64,000 nucleotides of DNA from Paraburkholderia tropica (lineage in GTDB: Bacteria; Pseudomonadota; Gammaproteobacteria; Burkholderiales; Burkholderiaceae): positions 1-64,000 of the forward strand of contig NZ_FNZM01000027.1 of NCBI RefSeq assembly GCF_900109265.1. Direction: 5' to 3'. The translations under genes were made by a program, and so were the position numbers. Below, one piece after another: positions 43,135-52,761 of the stretch (position 1 is its first letter; every line of letters begins with the position of its first letter). The notes beneath the pieces are model-generated. The model saw only the letters and a list, made by a program, of their open reading frames with translations. It did no database searches and had not been told where the DNA came from.

Positions 43135-44037
43135 ATGCCACCGACCCTGAATCAGTACACCATGCAGGACCCAACGAAGCAGTATCCGGGTCCGGACTTC
43201 GAACGCCAGCCCCAATCCGCGCCCGGGCTCGCGCAGGAGATGACGCCACAGCCCGACCATGGGGAATCGAGCTATCAAGGTTTCGGACGACTGAAGGGGC
43301 GCCGTGCCTTGATTACCGGCGCGGACAGCGGCATCGGCCGGGCGGTAGCGATTGCCTTTGCGCGCGAAGGCGCTGACGTGGCGCTCAACTACCTCCCGAG
43401 CGAGGAGCGTGATGCGCAGGAGGTGATCGCGCTCGCCCACGCGGCCGGCGTGAAAACGATCGCGCTGCCCGGCGACATCGGCGATGAAACCTTCTGTCAT
43501 CGTCTTGTGCAAGATAGCAACGCGCAGCTCGGCGGTCTGGATATTCTTGTGAACGTGGCTGGCAAGCAGCACTATGTCGAGCAGATCGCCGATCTGGAAA
43601 CCGCGCAGTTCGAGGCGACGTTCCGCACCAATGTATTCGCGATGTTCTGGCTGTGCAAGGCGGCGCTGCCGCATATGCCGCCCGGCGCAACGATCATCAA
43701 TACATCATCGATCCAGAGCTACCAGCCGAGCCCGGGCCTGCTTGATTATGCCTCGACCAAAGCCGCGATTACTGCCTTCACACACGCTCTCGCAAAACAG
43801 GTCGCATCGCGCGGCATTCGCGTGAACGCCGTCGCGCCGGGCCCGGTCTGGACGCCGCTGCAACCGAGCGGCGGGCAGCCGCAGGAAAAGGTGGAACATT
43901 TTGGTGCGGAAACGCCCATGAAACGGCCCGGGCAACCAGCGGAGTTAGCACCCGTCTACGTGTTGCTGGCCTCGCAAGAATCGAGCTTCGTCACCGGAGA
44001 GGTCTATGGCGTGACGGGTGGGCATCATCTGCCGTAA
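43135..44037 (+). CDS. SDR-family oxidoreductase (YghA/general stress protein 39-like)
   Basis: The 300-residue protein has an N-terminal extension (about 1-50, rich in Gln and Pro) typical of this SDR subgroup, then TGADSGIGRAVAIAFAREGA for cofactor binding, NVAGKQHY, Ser in NTSSIQSYQPS, and Y-x3-K in LLDYASTKAA. The C-terminal GEVYGVTGG matches the family. GAAGGAG ahead of 43135 is a clear ribosome site. Members in other bacteria are stress-linked aldehyde or alcohol dehydrogenases; the substrate is unknown. It is monocistronic, downstream of the GMC operon. Confidence 0.92.
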   Translation: MPPTLNQYTMQDPTKQYPGPDFERQPQSAPGLAQEMTPQPDHGESSYQGFGRLKGRRALITGADSGIGRAVAIAFAREGADVALNYLPSEERDAQEVIALAHAAGVKTIALPGDIGDETFCHRLVQDSNAQLGGLDILVNVAGKQHYVEQIADLETAQFEATFRTNVFAMFWLCKAALPHMPPGATIINTSSIQSYQPSPGLLDYASTKAAITAFTHALAKQVASRGIRVNAVAPGPVWTPLQPSGGQPQEKVEHFGAETPMKRPGQPAELAPVYVLLASQESSFVTGEVYGVTGGHHLP

Positions 44038-44400
44038 AGGCCGGTCGCCCGCTCCGAGAAAGTCGTCGACCTACACCCGCGCGCTGGGCGATACACGGAT
44101 CGTCGCCGGCAAGGCCCCACTCAATGCCCGCGTCGGCGGTGCGGTACCTCCCGCCGAAACGCCGACGTGCCGAACGCTCGTGCTGTCGTTTGCGGCCTTG
44201 AGCGCCTCTTTTCAGCGTCCGATAGTCACTCCGCACGCGACGATCATTACCGGTGGTCCTGCCGCGCATGCACACGGCGCTACACTCCCTTCGGGCGAAG
44301 CCTCCACTCCGGCACACGGCGCATCACAATACCTTGCTCGTAACAGGTACGCCGTATGCGCGCGACAGACGCACCCCGCCCGTTGCGCAAGGAAGGCACC
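44038..44400. other. Intergenic region with no gene seen
   Basis: About 363 bases lie between the SDR and the DUF2231 gene. No open frame has a family motif or ribosome site. The DUF2231/sorbosone dehydrogenase promoter is presumably here. Confidence 0.5.
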
Positions 44401-44850
44401 ATGACGCCGCTCGTCACGACTTATCGATCGCGATTCGCCGCCGCGCTTTTCGAACTGCTCGATCCCATTCCGTTTGGCTTGTTCGTCGGCACGCTGATCT
44501 TCGACATCACCTACGCGCTCACGCGCAACGTGTTCTGGGGAAAGGGCGCGGCGTGGCTTGTCAGCGTGGGACTTCTGTTCGCCATCATTCCGCGCTTTAT
44601 GAACCTCGTGCAAGTATGGGTGCCATCGTCCGCCCCCCTCCCGGCCAGGAGGTTCCAAAGACTCGACTTCTGGTTCTACCTGGTCGGCATCGTCGCGGCG
44701 ATCCTCAACGCCTTTGTGCATAGCCGCGATGCGTACGCGATGGTGCCGCAAAACGTGGTGCTCTCGGCGATCACCGTGGCATTCTTGAGTCTCGCGCTAC
44801 TAATGCGCGCGCTCGCGCGCTTCGCCGCCAGGGAGACGCGCCATGAGTAG
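44401..44850 (+). CDS. DUF2231 membrane protein
   Basis: The 149-residue protein has four membrane helices. The conserved start DPIPFGLFVGTLIFDITYALT matches DUF2231 (the family's H-P-L-P...FDL-type motif), and further helices run at about 55-75, 95-115 and 118-138. The ATG at 44401 follows GGAAGG; an earlier ATG at 44356 is less likely. It overlaps the sorbosone dehydrogenase-like gene by eight bases. DUF2231 proteins often accompany such dehydrogenases; membrane electron transfer is a guess. Confidence 0.78.
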   Translation: MTPLVTTYRSRFAAALFELLDPIPFGLFVGTLIFDITYALTRNVFWGKGAAWLVSVGLLFAIIPRFMNLVQVWVPSSAPLPARRFQRLDFWFYLVGIVAAILNAFVHSRDAYAMVPQNVVLSAITVAFLSLALLMRALARFAARETRHE

Positions 44851-46216
44851 ATTGCTGATATCGACGTGTGCGCTCGCTGCCGTGGCCACGCTGAGCGCGA
44901 GTAGTTGCGGCAACCGCGCGCAATACGACTCGGCGCAGCAGGCGGGCGCCAATCCGCCGATGCCTGCCGCGCATGATTTTCTCGCACCGCCGATTGACGT
45001 GCCGAAATTCGTTGGCTGGCGAGAAGGCGCCTCGCCCAAGGTGGCGCCCGGCCTCAAGATCGAAAAAATCGCGGCGGGACTCGCGCATCCGCGGCAGGTG
45101 TACGCCTTGCCCAACGGCGACCTGCTCGTAGCAGAATCGAACAGTCCGAACGAAGAAGCGGTGACCACGCCGAAGCAGCTAATTGCGGGGCTAATCACCG
45201 CACGCTCGGGCAAAAAAGCGAAAGGCGCGAATCGAATCAGCTTGCTGCGCAAACGCAGCGACGGCAGCGGTCTATGGGATCGTTTCGTGTTCATCGATCA
45301 ATTGCACTCGCCGTTCGGCATGCAACTAGTCGGCAATACGCTGTTCGTGGCCGACACCGACGCGATCCTCGCGTTCCCCTACCAACCCGGTGAAACGCAT
45401 ATCGACGGCCGCGGCGTCGAACTGACCGACCTCCCCGACACGGTGAATCATCACTGGACCAAGGCGCTACTCGCCAGCCGTGACGGCAAGAAGCTCTACG
45501 TGGGCGTAGGATCGAACAGCAATGTCGGCGAGAACGGGCTCGACGTCGAATATCGCCGCGCGGACGTGCTCGAAGTTGATATCGCCAAGGGCGGCAGCCG
45601 CATTTACGCTTCGGGCATCCGCAATCCGACGGGCCTTCAGTGGGAACCGAAGACCGGACGCCTTTGGGCCATCGCCAATGAGCGCGACGAAATCGGCGCG
45701 GACCTCGTGCCCGACTACTTGACCTTCGTGCGTGCAGGCGGATTCTACGGCTGGCCATACAGCTATTACGGCCAGCACGTCGATCGGCGGGCGCAGCCGC
45801 AGCGCCCCGATCTCGTCGCGAAGGCGATCCGACCGGACTATGCGATCGGATCGCACGTGGCGCCGCTGGGTCTGATGTTTTATACCGGCGAGAACCTGCC
45901 AGCGCCCTATCGCGGCGGTGCGTTCATCGGCGAACACGGCAGTTGGGACCGTTCGCCCATCAGCGGTTATATGGTGGCTTTCGTGCCATTCGCGAACGGC
46001 GAGCCGGTCGGCGCGCCGCGCCCAGTCGTCACTGGCTTCAACTCCGACGACAGCAAGGAGTCGTATGGCGCGCCCGTGGGCGTGACACAGGATCAGGACG
46101 GCGCGCTCATCATCGCCGACGATGTGGGCAACTCCGTCTGGCGCGTGACCGGCGCGGGCAAACCGTCGGGCGACGCGGCGAGCAGTGCGCCGGCCAAAGC
46201 GCTAACCCCGCGCTAA
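44843..46216 (+). CDS. Sorbosone dehydrogenase-like PQQ-type beta-propeller protein
   Basis: The 457-residue protein begins with a signal peptide and a possible lipobox (ASSC, residues about 19-22, an imperfect match). A six-bladed propeller of the soluble glucose/L-sorbosone dehydrogenase type follows: AAGLAHPRQVYALPNGDLLV, SGIRNPTGLQWEPKTGRLW, ERDEIGADLVPDYLTFV and GGAFIGEHGSWDRSPISGY. The His, Arg and Asp residues expected near PQQ are plausible in NHHWTKALLAS and GSHVAPLG. It would oxidise sugars or aldehydes in the periplasm. It overlaps the DUF2231 gene and is likely cotranscribed. Confidence 0.88.
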   Translation: MSRLLISTCALAAVATLSASSCGNRAQYDSAQQAGANPPMPAAHDFLAPPIDVPKFVGWREGASPKVAPGLKIEKIAAGLAHPRQVYALPNGDLLVAESNSPNEEAVTTPKQLIAGLITARSGKKAKGANRISLLRKRSDGSGLWDRFVFIDQLHSPFGMQLVGNTLFVADTDAILAFPYQPGETHIDGRGVELTDLPDTVNHHWTKALLASRDGKKLYVGVGSNSNVGENGLDVEYRRADVLEVDIAKGGSRIYASGIRNPTGLQWEPKTGRLWAIANERDEIGADLVPDYLTFVRAGGFYGWPYSYYGQHVDRRAQPQRPDLVAKAIRPDYAIGSHVAPLGLMFYTGENLPAPYRGGAFIGEHGSWDRSPISGYMVAFVPFANGEPVGAPRPVVTGFNSDDSKESYGAPVGVTQDQDGALIIADDVGNSVWRVTGAGKPSGDAASSAPAKALTPR

Positions 46217-46548
46217 TCACTCATTGCGCTCGGCGTTAGCCCACGCGAACGGCTCTCACGCGTACACCCCAAGCGACGTCGAGTCGCACGCGCTTGGGCC
46301 CGTTGACTCTGGTGCGAGCCGCAGCATAGCCTGCGGCCTCGATCTCCGCTCGCTCAGATCCCCAACGCCATTTGTCCGATTGGGCCGTTAAAGCAATGTC
46401 TGCCGCGATGCTCTTCGAACTGGTTCGTAGCCAAAAGACTTTGCATCCGCCAACCCACTTACGGCATGCAATCTGCGCATTGCTCGGGGCGAGCTGCGTC
46501 TGTCATTCGGTGCGTTCGCGATCTCTCAACGCAATGATGGAGAAGGCC
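46217..46548. other. Intergenic region with a weak hairpin
   Basis: An eight-pair inverted repeat CCCAAGCG...CGCTTGGG spans about 46268-46298 with a 15-base loop and no T run; it could slow or end transcription of the dehydrogenase gene. An in-frame upstream extension of the next gene lacks family content. Confidence 0.4.
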
Positions 46549-46857
46549 ATGAAAGCACGTCAAACTTTACTTGCTGCGCTTGCCGGTATCGTAGTCGCGT
46601 CAGGCGCCACGCTCGCCCAAGGCGCTGGTGGTACTGGGGGAAACGGCGGGACTGGCGGGGGTAGCACGGGAAACGGAACGGCCGGTGCGAGCGGTGAAGG
46701 CAGCGGCGGCTACGCGGATCAAGCCGCGTCGACCCCGTCATCGACTCACTCCAAGTCTACGCATCGCTCCCATTCCAAGTCGCATTCGAAAAAGCCCATG
46801 AACGATACGACGAACACGCCCGGAGCCGACGCGAGCAGTGATACGAAGGGCCAATAG
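46549..46857 (+). CDS. Small secreted Gly/Ser/His/Lys-rich protein
   Basis: The 102-residue product starts with a signal peptide (MKARQTLLAALAGIVVASG, cleavage after ATLAQ or nearby). The mature part is low-complexity: a Gly-rich block (AGGTGGNGGTGGGSTGNG), then a Ser/His/Lys block (STHSKSTHRSHSKSHSKK). GGAG upstream of 46549 fits the ATG; two ATGs 12-15 bases earlier are alternatives. The basic His/Ser tail might bind metals or polyanions, but there is no named family. It is monocistronic and followed by a hairpin. Confidence 0.65.
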   Translation: MKARQTLLAALAGIVVASGATLAQGAGGTGGNGGTGGGSTGNGTAGASGEGSGGYADQAASTPSSTHSKSTHRSHSKSHSKKPMNDTTNTPGADASSDTKGQ

Positions 46858-46861
46858 GGAC

Positions 46862-46902
46862 ATCGCCCCCACAAGCTAAGCAGGTGGCTTGCGTGGGGCG
46901 AT
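46862..46902 (+). terminator. Strong hairpin after the secreted-protein gene
   Basis: ATCGCCCCCACAAGC and GCTTGCGTGGGGCGAT form a long GC-rich stem with a 10-base loop and small bulges, starting five bases after the stop at 46857. It lacks a clear T run (ATTGCTG follows). Place and stability suggest transcription termination or mRNA end protection. Confidence 0.5.
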
Positions 46903-47146
46903 TGCTGAGCCCCGAGCATTAGCATTCATGCTGTTCGGGAGAGACGATTGTCCGGCACATTGCCTGCACCGCTCGGCGAGAGCTTCGCACCGTCCCGACT
47001 AGCGCCAATCTTTCCTTAACATGACGTGCACAACGCAGAAAGCGTAGAAACGCTCGTTTCGCTTGGTCGTTCAAGGCGCAGCAAGCCTCTCATTTCCTCT
47101 TCGCTCACTTAAGACCGAGCCGGAGACTGCAGCGCATCCATTGCCA

Positions 47147-49846
47147 CTAATCCTCCAACGAAAGTGCGTCCCGCAGGTAGCGCGCGGTCCGACTTTGCGC
47201 TCGCCGCGCCACGGCCTCGGGGACGCCCTCTGCAACGATCTTGCCGCCCTCGTCGCCCGCCCCCGGCCCCACGTCGATCAACCAGTCGCTTTGGGCAGCC
47301 ACACGCATGTCATGCTCGACGAGAATGACTGTGTTGCCCGCATCGACCAGACCGTGCAACTGCTCCAGCAGCCGGTCGGCATCGGAAGGATGAAGGCCCG
47401 TTGTCGGTTCATCGAGAATGTAGAGCGTGTCGCCGCGCTGCGCGCGCTGTAGCTCCGTGGCGAGCTTGATGCGCTGCGCCTCGCCGCCCGAGAGTTCGGT
47501 GGCGGGCTGTCCAAGACGCAGATAGCCCAGGCCGATCGCACGGAGCACGTCGAGCGATCGCATGATCGGCGCTTCGCCCGCAAAAAATTCGCACGCGCTC
47601 TCCACGGTCATCGCGAGCACATCAGCGATCGTGCGTTCGCGCCAGCGGATTTCGAGCGTCTGCGGGTTGTAGCGGCTGCCGTGACAGGTCGAGCAGGCGG
47701 CATAGACACTCGGCAGAAACAGCAGTTCCACCATCACGAAGCCTTCGCCCTCGCAGGTCGGGCAGCGTCCCTGGGCGACGTTGAACGAAAACCGTCCGGC
47801 GCTGTAGCGACGCTTGCGCGCGGCAGGCGTTTGCGCGAACAGCTTGCGCACATGATCGAACAGCCCGCTGTAGGTAGCGAGATTCGAGCGCGGCGTGCGG
47901 CCGATCGGCTTCTGATCGACGCGCACCAGACGACGGATATGCTCCATGCCCGCGGTAATCCGCCCTTCCGTGCCGGCGTACCCGGCGGCGAACAACGGAT
48001 CGACTTCGTCTTCTTCGGGCGTCTCGGCCACGCGGCCCACATGCTCAGCGACGAGATCCGGCAGCGCCTGGCTGACGAGGCTCGATTTGCCGGAGCCCGA
48101 AATGCCGGTCACGACGCTCAGGCATCCGAGCGGGAAGGCGGCATCCAGCGCGTGAAGATTGTTGCGGGTCACACCCTTCAGCCGCAACCAGCCGCGAGGT
48201 TCGCGGCGCTGCGCCGCCGTGCGCGCGGGCCGGGCGTCATCGTCCGCGAACAGATACCGGCGCGTATGCGAATCGGCCACCTGCTTCAAGCCATCCGGCG
48301 GCCCGCTGTAGATCACTTCGCCGCCCGCTTCGCCCGCGTCCGGCCCGACATCGACCAGCCAGTCGGCTTGCCGCATCACGCCGAGATCGTGTTCGACGAC
48401 GAACAGCGAATTGCCCGCGGCCTTGAGGCGCTGTAGCGCTTCGAGCAACGCATCGCCATCGGCGGGATGCAGTCCGGCCGACGGTTCGTCGAGCACATAC
48501 ACCACACCGAACAGTTGCGACGAAAGCTGGGTCGCGAGCCGCAGCCGCTGCAACTCGCCCGAGGAGAGCGTCGGCGTCGCGCGGTCGAGTGAGAGATAGC
48601 CCAGCCCCAGGTCGATCAGCGTCTTGAGCCGGTCGAGCAACTCGATCGCGAGCCGTTGCGCCGCCACGCGTTTTTCTTCCGAGAGGTTGGGCGTGCGGCG
48701 CACGTCCGGCGCGGAATCGTGCCTCGCGCCGCCCGCCGCGACGCGGCGTTTCGTGGCCGCGCGACGCGCCTCGCGGTCGAGCGCCGCGCCGCCCTTCTCC
48801 ACCGCGTCGAGCGCCCACTCGCCGCGCGACACGGGTTCGAGCAGGGACGCGAGCCGCGCGATGGGCAACTGCGAGAGTTCGCCGATATCGAAACCCGCGA
48901 AGGTCACCGAAAGCGCTTCCGGTTTCAGGCGTTTGCCGTGGCACGTGGGGCAGACGCTGCTGATCATGTACTGCGAGACACGCTTCTTCATCAACGCGCT
49001 CTGCGTGCTCGCGAAAGTGTGCAGCACGTAGCGGCGCGCGCCGGAGAACGTGCCTTGATAGCTGGGCTCCGCCTTGCGCTTGAGCGCGGCGCGCGTCTCC
49101 TTCGGCGTGAATCCCGCATAGACCGGCACGGTCGGTTGCTCGTCGGTGAACAGGATCCAGTCGCGATCCCGCCTGGGCAGATCGCGCCACGGCGTATCGA
49201 CGTCATATCCCAGCGTAACGAGGATGTCGCGCAGATTCTGCCCGTGCCACGCAGGCGGCCACGCGGCAATCGCGCGCTCGCGGATCGTCAGCGAGTCATC
49301 GGGGACCATCGAGCGCTCGGTTGCGTCGTACACGCGGCCCAGTCCGTGACAGGTCTTGCAGGCGCCTTGCACCGTATTGGGAGAAAAATCCTCGGCGTAC
49401 AGCATCGGCTGTTTCGGCGGATAGCTGCCCACGCGCGAATACATCATGCGGATGACGCTCGACAGCGTCGTCACGCTGCCCACCGAAGAACGCGCGTTCG
49501 GCGCTCCGCGTTGCTGCTGCAATGCGACGGCGGGTGGCAGACCTTCGATCGCATCCACATCGGGCGCGCCGACCTGCTCGATCAGGCGCCGCGCGTACGG
49601 CGCGACGGACTCGAAATAGCGCCGTTGCGCTTCCGCGTACAACGTGCCGAACGCAAGCGACGATTTGCCTGAACCGGATACGCCCGTGAACACCACAAGC
49701 GAATTGCGTGGGACATCGACATCGACGCTCTTGAGGTTGTGCTCGCGCGCGCCGCGGACCTGAACGAACCCGTCTGGATCCAATTTGGACGTTGCCGTCA
49801 CGTCCGTGCGAGATTCGGCGGGATACGGCGGTCGCAATTTTGTCAT
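47147..49846 (-). CDS. UvrA2-like excinuclease ABC subunit A paralogue
   Basis: The 899-residue protein has two ABC ATPase halves: Walker A TGVSGSGKSSLAFGTLY near 45 and TGISGSGKSSLVSQALP near 590, with signature sequences TLSSGELQRLRLA and ELSGGEAQRIKLA and both Walker B regions (VYVLDEPSAGLHP, LYILDEPTTGLHP). Zinc modules CPTCHGKRLKPEALS and CPTCEGEGFVM...CSTCHG are present. It is shorter than housekeeping UvrA (about 940), and matches the class II UvrA2/DrrC group linked to drug or DNA-damage tolerance. Start set at the second ATG (49846), where similarity begins soon after. No uvrB is near. Confidence 0.88.
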   Translation of the reverse strand: MTKLRPPYPAESRTDVTATSKLDPDGFVQVRGAREHNLKSVDVDVPRNSLVVFTGVSGSGKSSLAFGTLYAEAQRRYFESVAPYARRLIEQVGAPDVDAIEGLPPAVALQQQRGAPNARSSVGSVTTLSSVIRMMYSRVGSYPPKQPMLYAEDFSPNTVQGACKTCHGLGRVYDATERSMVPDDSLTIRERAIAAWPPAWHGQNLRDILVTLGYDVDTPWRDLPRRDRDWILFTDEQPTVPVYAGFTPKETRAALKRKAEPSYQGTFSGARRYVLHTFASTQSALMKKRVSQYMISSVCPTCHGKRLKPEALSVTFAGFDIGELSQLPIARLASLLEPVSRGEWALDAVEKGGAALDREARRAATKRRVAAGGARHDSAPDVRRTPNLSEEKRVAAQRLAIELLDRLKTLIDLGLGYLSLDRATPTLSSGELQRLRLATQLSSQLFGVVYVLDEPSAGLHPADGDALLEALQRLKAAGNSLFVVEHDLGVMRQADWLVDVGPDAGEAGGEVIYSGPPDGLKQVADSHTRRYLFADDDARPARTAAQRREPRGWLRLKGVTRNNLHALDAAFPLGCLSVVTGISGSGKSSLVSQALPDLVAEHVGRVAETPEEDEVDPLFAAGYAGTEGRITAGMEHIRRLVRVDQKPIGRTPRSNLATYSGLFDHVRKLFAQTPAARKRRYSAGRFSFNVAQGRCPTCEGEGFVMVELLFLPSVYAACSTCHGSRYNPQTLEIRWRERTIADVLAMTVESACEFFAGEAPIMRSLDVLRAIGLGYLRLGQPATELSGGEAQRIKLATELQRAQRGDTLYILDEPTTGLHPSDADRLLEQLHGLVDAGNTVILVEHDMRVAAQSDWLIDVGPGAGDEGGKIVAEGVPEAVARRAQSRTARYLRDALSLED

Positions 49847-50178
49847 GGCAAAGAGGAGCGGAGAAAGGCGGCAAACGCCGGGAACGCAGGCAAGAAGTGA
49901 TCCTTCTGCCAAGCCAGCGTCTCGGCCACGCGAAAGGCGCTCGCCTTACAGCCTGTATCCGCGAGCTACGCAACCACAAGGTGTCGTCGTTATCATCTGC
50001 CGGTGAATGCCGACATATCACTGCACCTACACCTGCACATGCACCGCCGCACTTAGATACAGCTGCAGGCTATTCGAGCATGGTCGTCAAGTCGCGCAAG
50101 CGCTTATCGGTGGCATGACCTGTGTGTAAGGGCGAATCGCCTTGGCGGCTATGCACGGTTGAGCCCACTCTAGCAGCT
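49847..50178. other. Intergenic region with no gene seen
   Basis: About 332 bases precede the uvrA2-like gene, mostly promoter and leader. The lesser in-frame ATG at 49912 has no ribosome site. A CAC/ACC-rich run near 50018-50052 is simple sequence with no family content. Confidence 0.45.
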
Positions 50179-50763
50179 TCACGGCGTAATCCAGCCTGCC
50201 TCCCACCCGTCTCCGTTTCGAACGTATCGGGCGCGCTCATGGCGCTCATTGGCCGAGTGCTTTAGCCATTCGAGAGTGTTCACGCGCACTTCCACGACAC
50301 AAAAATTCGCGAACCCTTCCATTTCATCGGCGCCGTGTCCTTTGGCAAACGCATCTTCGGGATCGTCAATTGGTGTACCGGGACCAAGCGTGGTCCGATA
50401 AATGCGTCGGCTCTGATCGGAGCTCGATTTCCAAGCGAGCCGCCGCACCCCTTCGTCAAGCAGGATCGACGCTTCACCGGTCACTCGTATCTGCATATTG
50501 TGCATGGCATCCACGCCGACGAGCGCGATGCGCGGGTCCCTGCCCAGTTCAGCGATCTTCGGCGAGCGCCGATCTGTATAAAACGCTAGCCGACCGTCCG
50601 GCTCGTTGACTCCGCGCAGTAACACTGTGCGCACCCTCGGCGAACCGTCAGGGCCGACGGTCGCCGCCTGCACCGTGCTGAAGGACGACGGTTGCGGCGG
50701 CGCGTCAGCCGCCGCGCGGGTTAGGCAGTCCCATATTCGGGAATAGATCTGTGCAAGTGTCAT
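50179..50763 (-). CDS. Pyridoxamine 5'-phosphate oxidase-like FMN-binding protein
   Basis: The 194-residue split-barrel protein reads VQAATVGPDGSPRVRTVLLR, FYTDRRSPKIAELGRDPRIA, then VTGEASILLDEGVRRLAWKS and CVVEVRVNTLEWLK, matching PNPOx/general-stress FMN proteins. No PLP-synthesis-specific active site can be seen, so the function may be flavin reductase-like. GGAG upstream favours ATG 50763; the ATG at 50814 overlaps the upstream stop (ATGA) and cannot be excluded. It follows the DUF2934 gene on the same strand. Confidence 0.82.
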   Translation of the reverse strand: MTLAQIYSRIWDCLTRAAADAPPQPSSFSTVQAATVGPDGSPRVRTVLLRGVNEPDGRLAFYTDRRSPKIAELGRDPRIALVGVDAMHNMQIRVTGEASILLDEGVRRLAWKSSSDQSRRIYRTTLGPGTPIDDPEDAFAKGHGADEMEGFANFCVVEVRVNTLEWLKHSANERHERARYVRNGDGWEAGWITP

Positions 50764-50810
50764 GACTTCTCCGCGCCATGCGACGGACTCGTAACGCCCG
50801 AAATCCGCAG

Positions 50811-51110
50811 TCATCGTCCGCTTTCCTCACGGCTGTGCTTGTCGGGCTGCGCCTCGTTGATTTCCGCTTCGGCCTGATGCCAGTAATCGTCGGGGCGGCC
50901 TTCCGGCGCGCCCGCCAGTTCCCACAGTTGATACGCGCGCTGGCGAATGCGATCTTCGCGATCGTGACGCTCGGACGCGCCCTCATCAATGCGAGTCGCC
51001 CCACCGATGGCAGGCGGATCGCTTGCCGGAAAAGTCGCTTCGACCGCGTTATCGATGCGGTTCTCGGACTTGCCTCCCACGCTCTGTTGCTGATTCGAAC
51101 CGGCTGTCAT
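50811..51110 (-). CDS. DUF2934-domain protein
   Basis: The 99-residue protein ends in the DUF2934 motif: DREDRIRQRAYQLWELAGAP then EGRPDDYWHQAEAEI. The first half includes NAVEATFPASDPPAIGG, an A-T-F-P-A-S-D-P-P motif common in small stress proteins of this family. GGAGG five bases before ATG 51110 picks that start over two nearby upstream ATGs. The function is unknown; such genes sit near stress and redox genes in Burkholderia. It runs into the FMN-protein gene. Confidence 0.8.
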   Translation of the reverse strand: MTAGSNQQQSVGGKSENRIDNAVEATFPASDPPAIGGATRIDEGASERHDREDRIRQRAYQLWELAGAPEGRPDDYWHQAEAEINEAQPDKHSREESGR

Positions 51111-51368
51111 CGCTGCCTCCATTGCATCAAACATGTAAAACCCGGGGTAGCGGATCTTCCACCGCCGCCGCGCGGGGCGGAGCATGGACATGCTCGAGTC
51201 GACATAGCGCATCGAGTGTGCCCAAACGCGAAATCGCACAATCGTCCCGAGCGCTCTGTCCGCAACACTCGCTATACGTACGGCAGGCGTCGCTATTTTT
51301 TGATTTCCGATTGGTTTACTCTCAACGTCACACCGCGCGTCCAGCGCCTTATCCCCAAGGCACCCGCC

Positions 51369-51590
51369 ATGTTGAGCCCACACGAAATCGCAACACTGAT
51401 GGTGATCCGGGATACAGCCCCCCGGCTAGACATCGGTCACGACGAACTGGCAGCCCTGCTGCGCCTCGAACTGGTGAGCCTGGACGCAGCCGTTACCGGT
51501 CCGGCATCGCCTAGGCTGACGCCGCGCGGCGACGCTGTCCTGCTGGCCTTCGCGGGCCGTCGACATGTGAACCTGGCGGCCAGGCGGTGA
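51369..51590 (+). CDS. Small hypothetical protein
   Basis: The 73-residue frame starts MLSPHEIATLMVIRDTAP and ends with RLTPRGDAVLLAFAGRRH. The composition, with HEI...L and L-T-P-R-G, looks like a short winged-helix or MarR-like fragment, but it is too short to call. It is divergent from the DUF2934 gene and only 40 bases from the end of the convergent CheB-like gene. I would expect similar small genes in related Burkholderiaceae. Confidence 0.45.
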   Translation: MLSPHEIATLMVIRDTAPRLDIGHDELAALLRLELVSLDAAVTGPASPRLTPRGDAVLLAFAGRRHVNLAARR

Positions 51591-51630
51591 CCCCGGCACG
51601 CACGAAAGTCGGCCCCACACGCGGCTGACC

Positions 51631-52641
51631 TCAATCGTCGGCTCGCTCACTGTCCGCCATCTTGTGCAACGCGTCCCGCAAAATGGCATCGAGCGCCTCG
51701 GCCTGCTCGACGCGCGAGTCCTCTTTCGCGGCGCGTGCGGTGTCGCCCGAGCGCAGCGCGCGTTCGTGCTGTTCGCGCGCGAACACACGATGCTCCCTAA
51801 CGGTGCGCACGGCGCTCCATATCGCCCGTTCGACGTCGCGCACAATGCCGTCCTCCAGCGACAATTCGGAAAACGCGTGTCCTGTGTGGCAGCGGTATCG
51901 ATGCGGGCGCTCGTCTTCCAGTTGCCACAGTGACCCGCCGCATTCGGGACAAGTCAGCGCGGAGCGCTGGCCTATCCGATCCAGATCCTGCGGCGAAACG
52001 ACGCCTCGCGAAGCCACTTCCGCCTCCTCTCTGATCAGTCTGTCCGCTTTCACTGCATCCTCCGATTTGCGCGGCGCCGCATGCACGGCGCTCACGATGG
52101 CCGCCGCCATCGTCTCCACACTTTCAATAATGGCGGCCCCATCCACGGCGCGCAGCGCCGCGTTCGGCATGGAAGGCGCCTCGCACTCGGCGGGGCGTTG
52201 CACAAGACACTGGCCGCCGCGCGCATGCACCATGGCGAGCCCTGCCGCGCCATCGTCGAGATCGCCACTCAGCACCACTCCGACGACTCGATTGCCGTAC
52301 GCCATCGACGCGCTGCGCATCAGCGGATCCGCGGCCGGACGCGAAAAATTCTCCGGCGCGCTATCGGAAAGGCGCATGTGACCTCGTTCGACGAGCAGAT
52401 GACGGTCCGGCGGCGCGATATAGATCCGAGCCGCGATCAACGCTTCGCCATCTTTCGCATGTGTCGCGTGCAGCGGCCCCCAGCCGCGCATCAATTCGGG
52501 TAACGTACTTTTGTGACGACCAATGTGCAGTACGATGCAGACCGCCGCTGGCAACGTCGCCGGCAAACCCGCCACGAGGGTCCGCAATGCGTAAAAGCCG
52601 CCGCGCGACGCCGCGATGACTACGATTTTCCGAGGGTTCAC
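51631..52641 (-). CDS. Stand-alone CheB-like methylesterase with zinc-ribbon tail
   Basis: The 336-residue protein has a CheB catalytic domain without receiver: Ser in VIAASRGGFYALRTL, His in VLHIGRHKSTLP, Asp in VVLSGDLDDGAAGLAMV. After about 200 the sequence has C-P-E-C-G-G in LTCPECGGSLWQL and C-H in YRCHTGHAFSE, a probable zinc ribbon, then a helical tail. CheB demethylates chemoreceptors, but no chemotaxis operon is here. The proteins of this group are thought to act in other signalling. The histidine kinase gene is upstream on the same strand, 120 bases away. Confidence 0.85.
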   Translation of the reverse strand: MNPRKIVVIAASRGGFYALRTLVAGLPATLPAAVCIVLHIGRHKSTLPELMRGWGPLHATHAKDGEALIAARIYIAPPDRHLLVERGHMRLSDSAPENFSRPAADPLMRSASMAYGNRVVGVVLSGDLDDGAAGLAMVHARGGQCLVQRPAECEAPSMPNAALRAVDGAAIIESVETMAAAIVSAVHAAPRKSEDAVKADRLIREEAEVASRGVVSPQDLDRIGQRSALTCPECGGSLWQLEDERPHRYRCHTGHAFSELSLEDGIVRDVERAIWSAVRTVREHRVFAREQHERALRSGDTARAAKEDSRVEQAEALDAILRDALHKMADSERADD

Positions 52642-52761
52642 GATGCGGACCTCATCGACTGGACGAATGCCAATCGACGCGCATCGCGCGTGCCTTCCCT
52701 TCGATCCCCCGGATACGCACGCGGATTTCTTCTGCAGCCCGGAGCAAAACGACGCGGCGGC

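Noticed and set aside
51631..52641. Chemotaxis operon
   Set aside because: Only CheB-like catalytic parts are present; cheA, cheW, cheY and receptor genes are absent.
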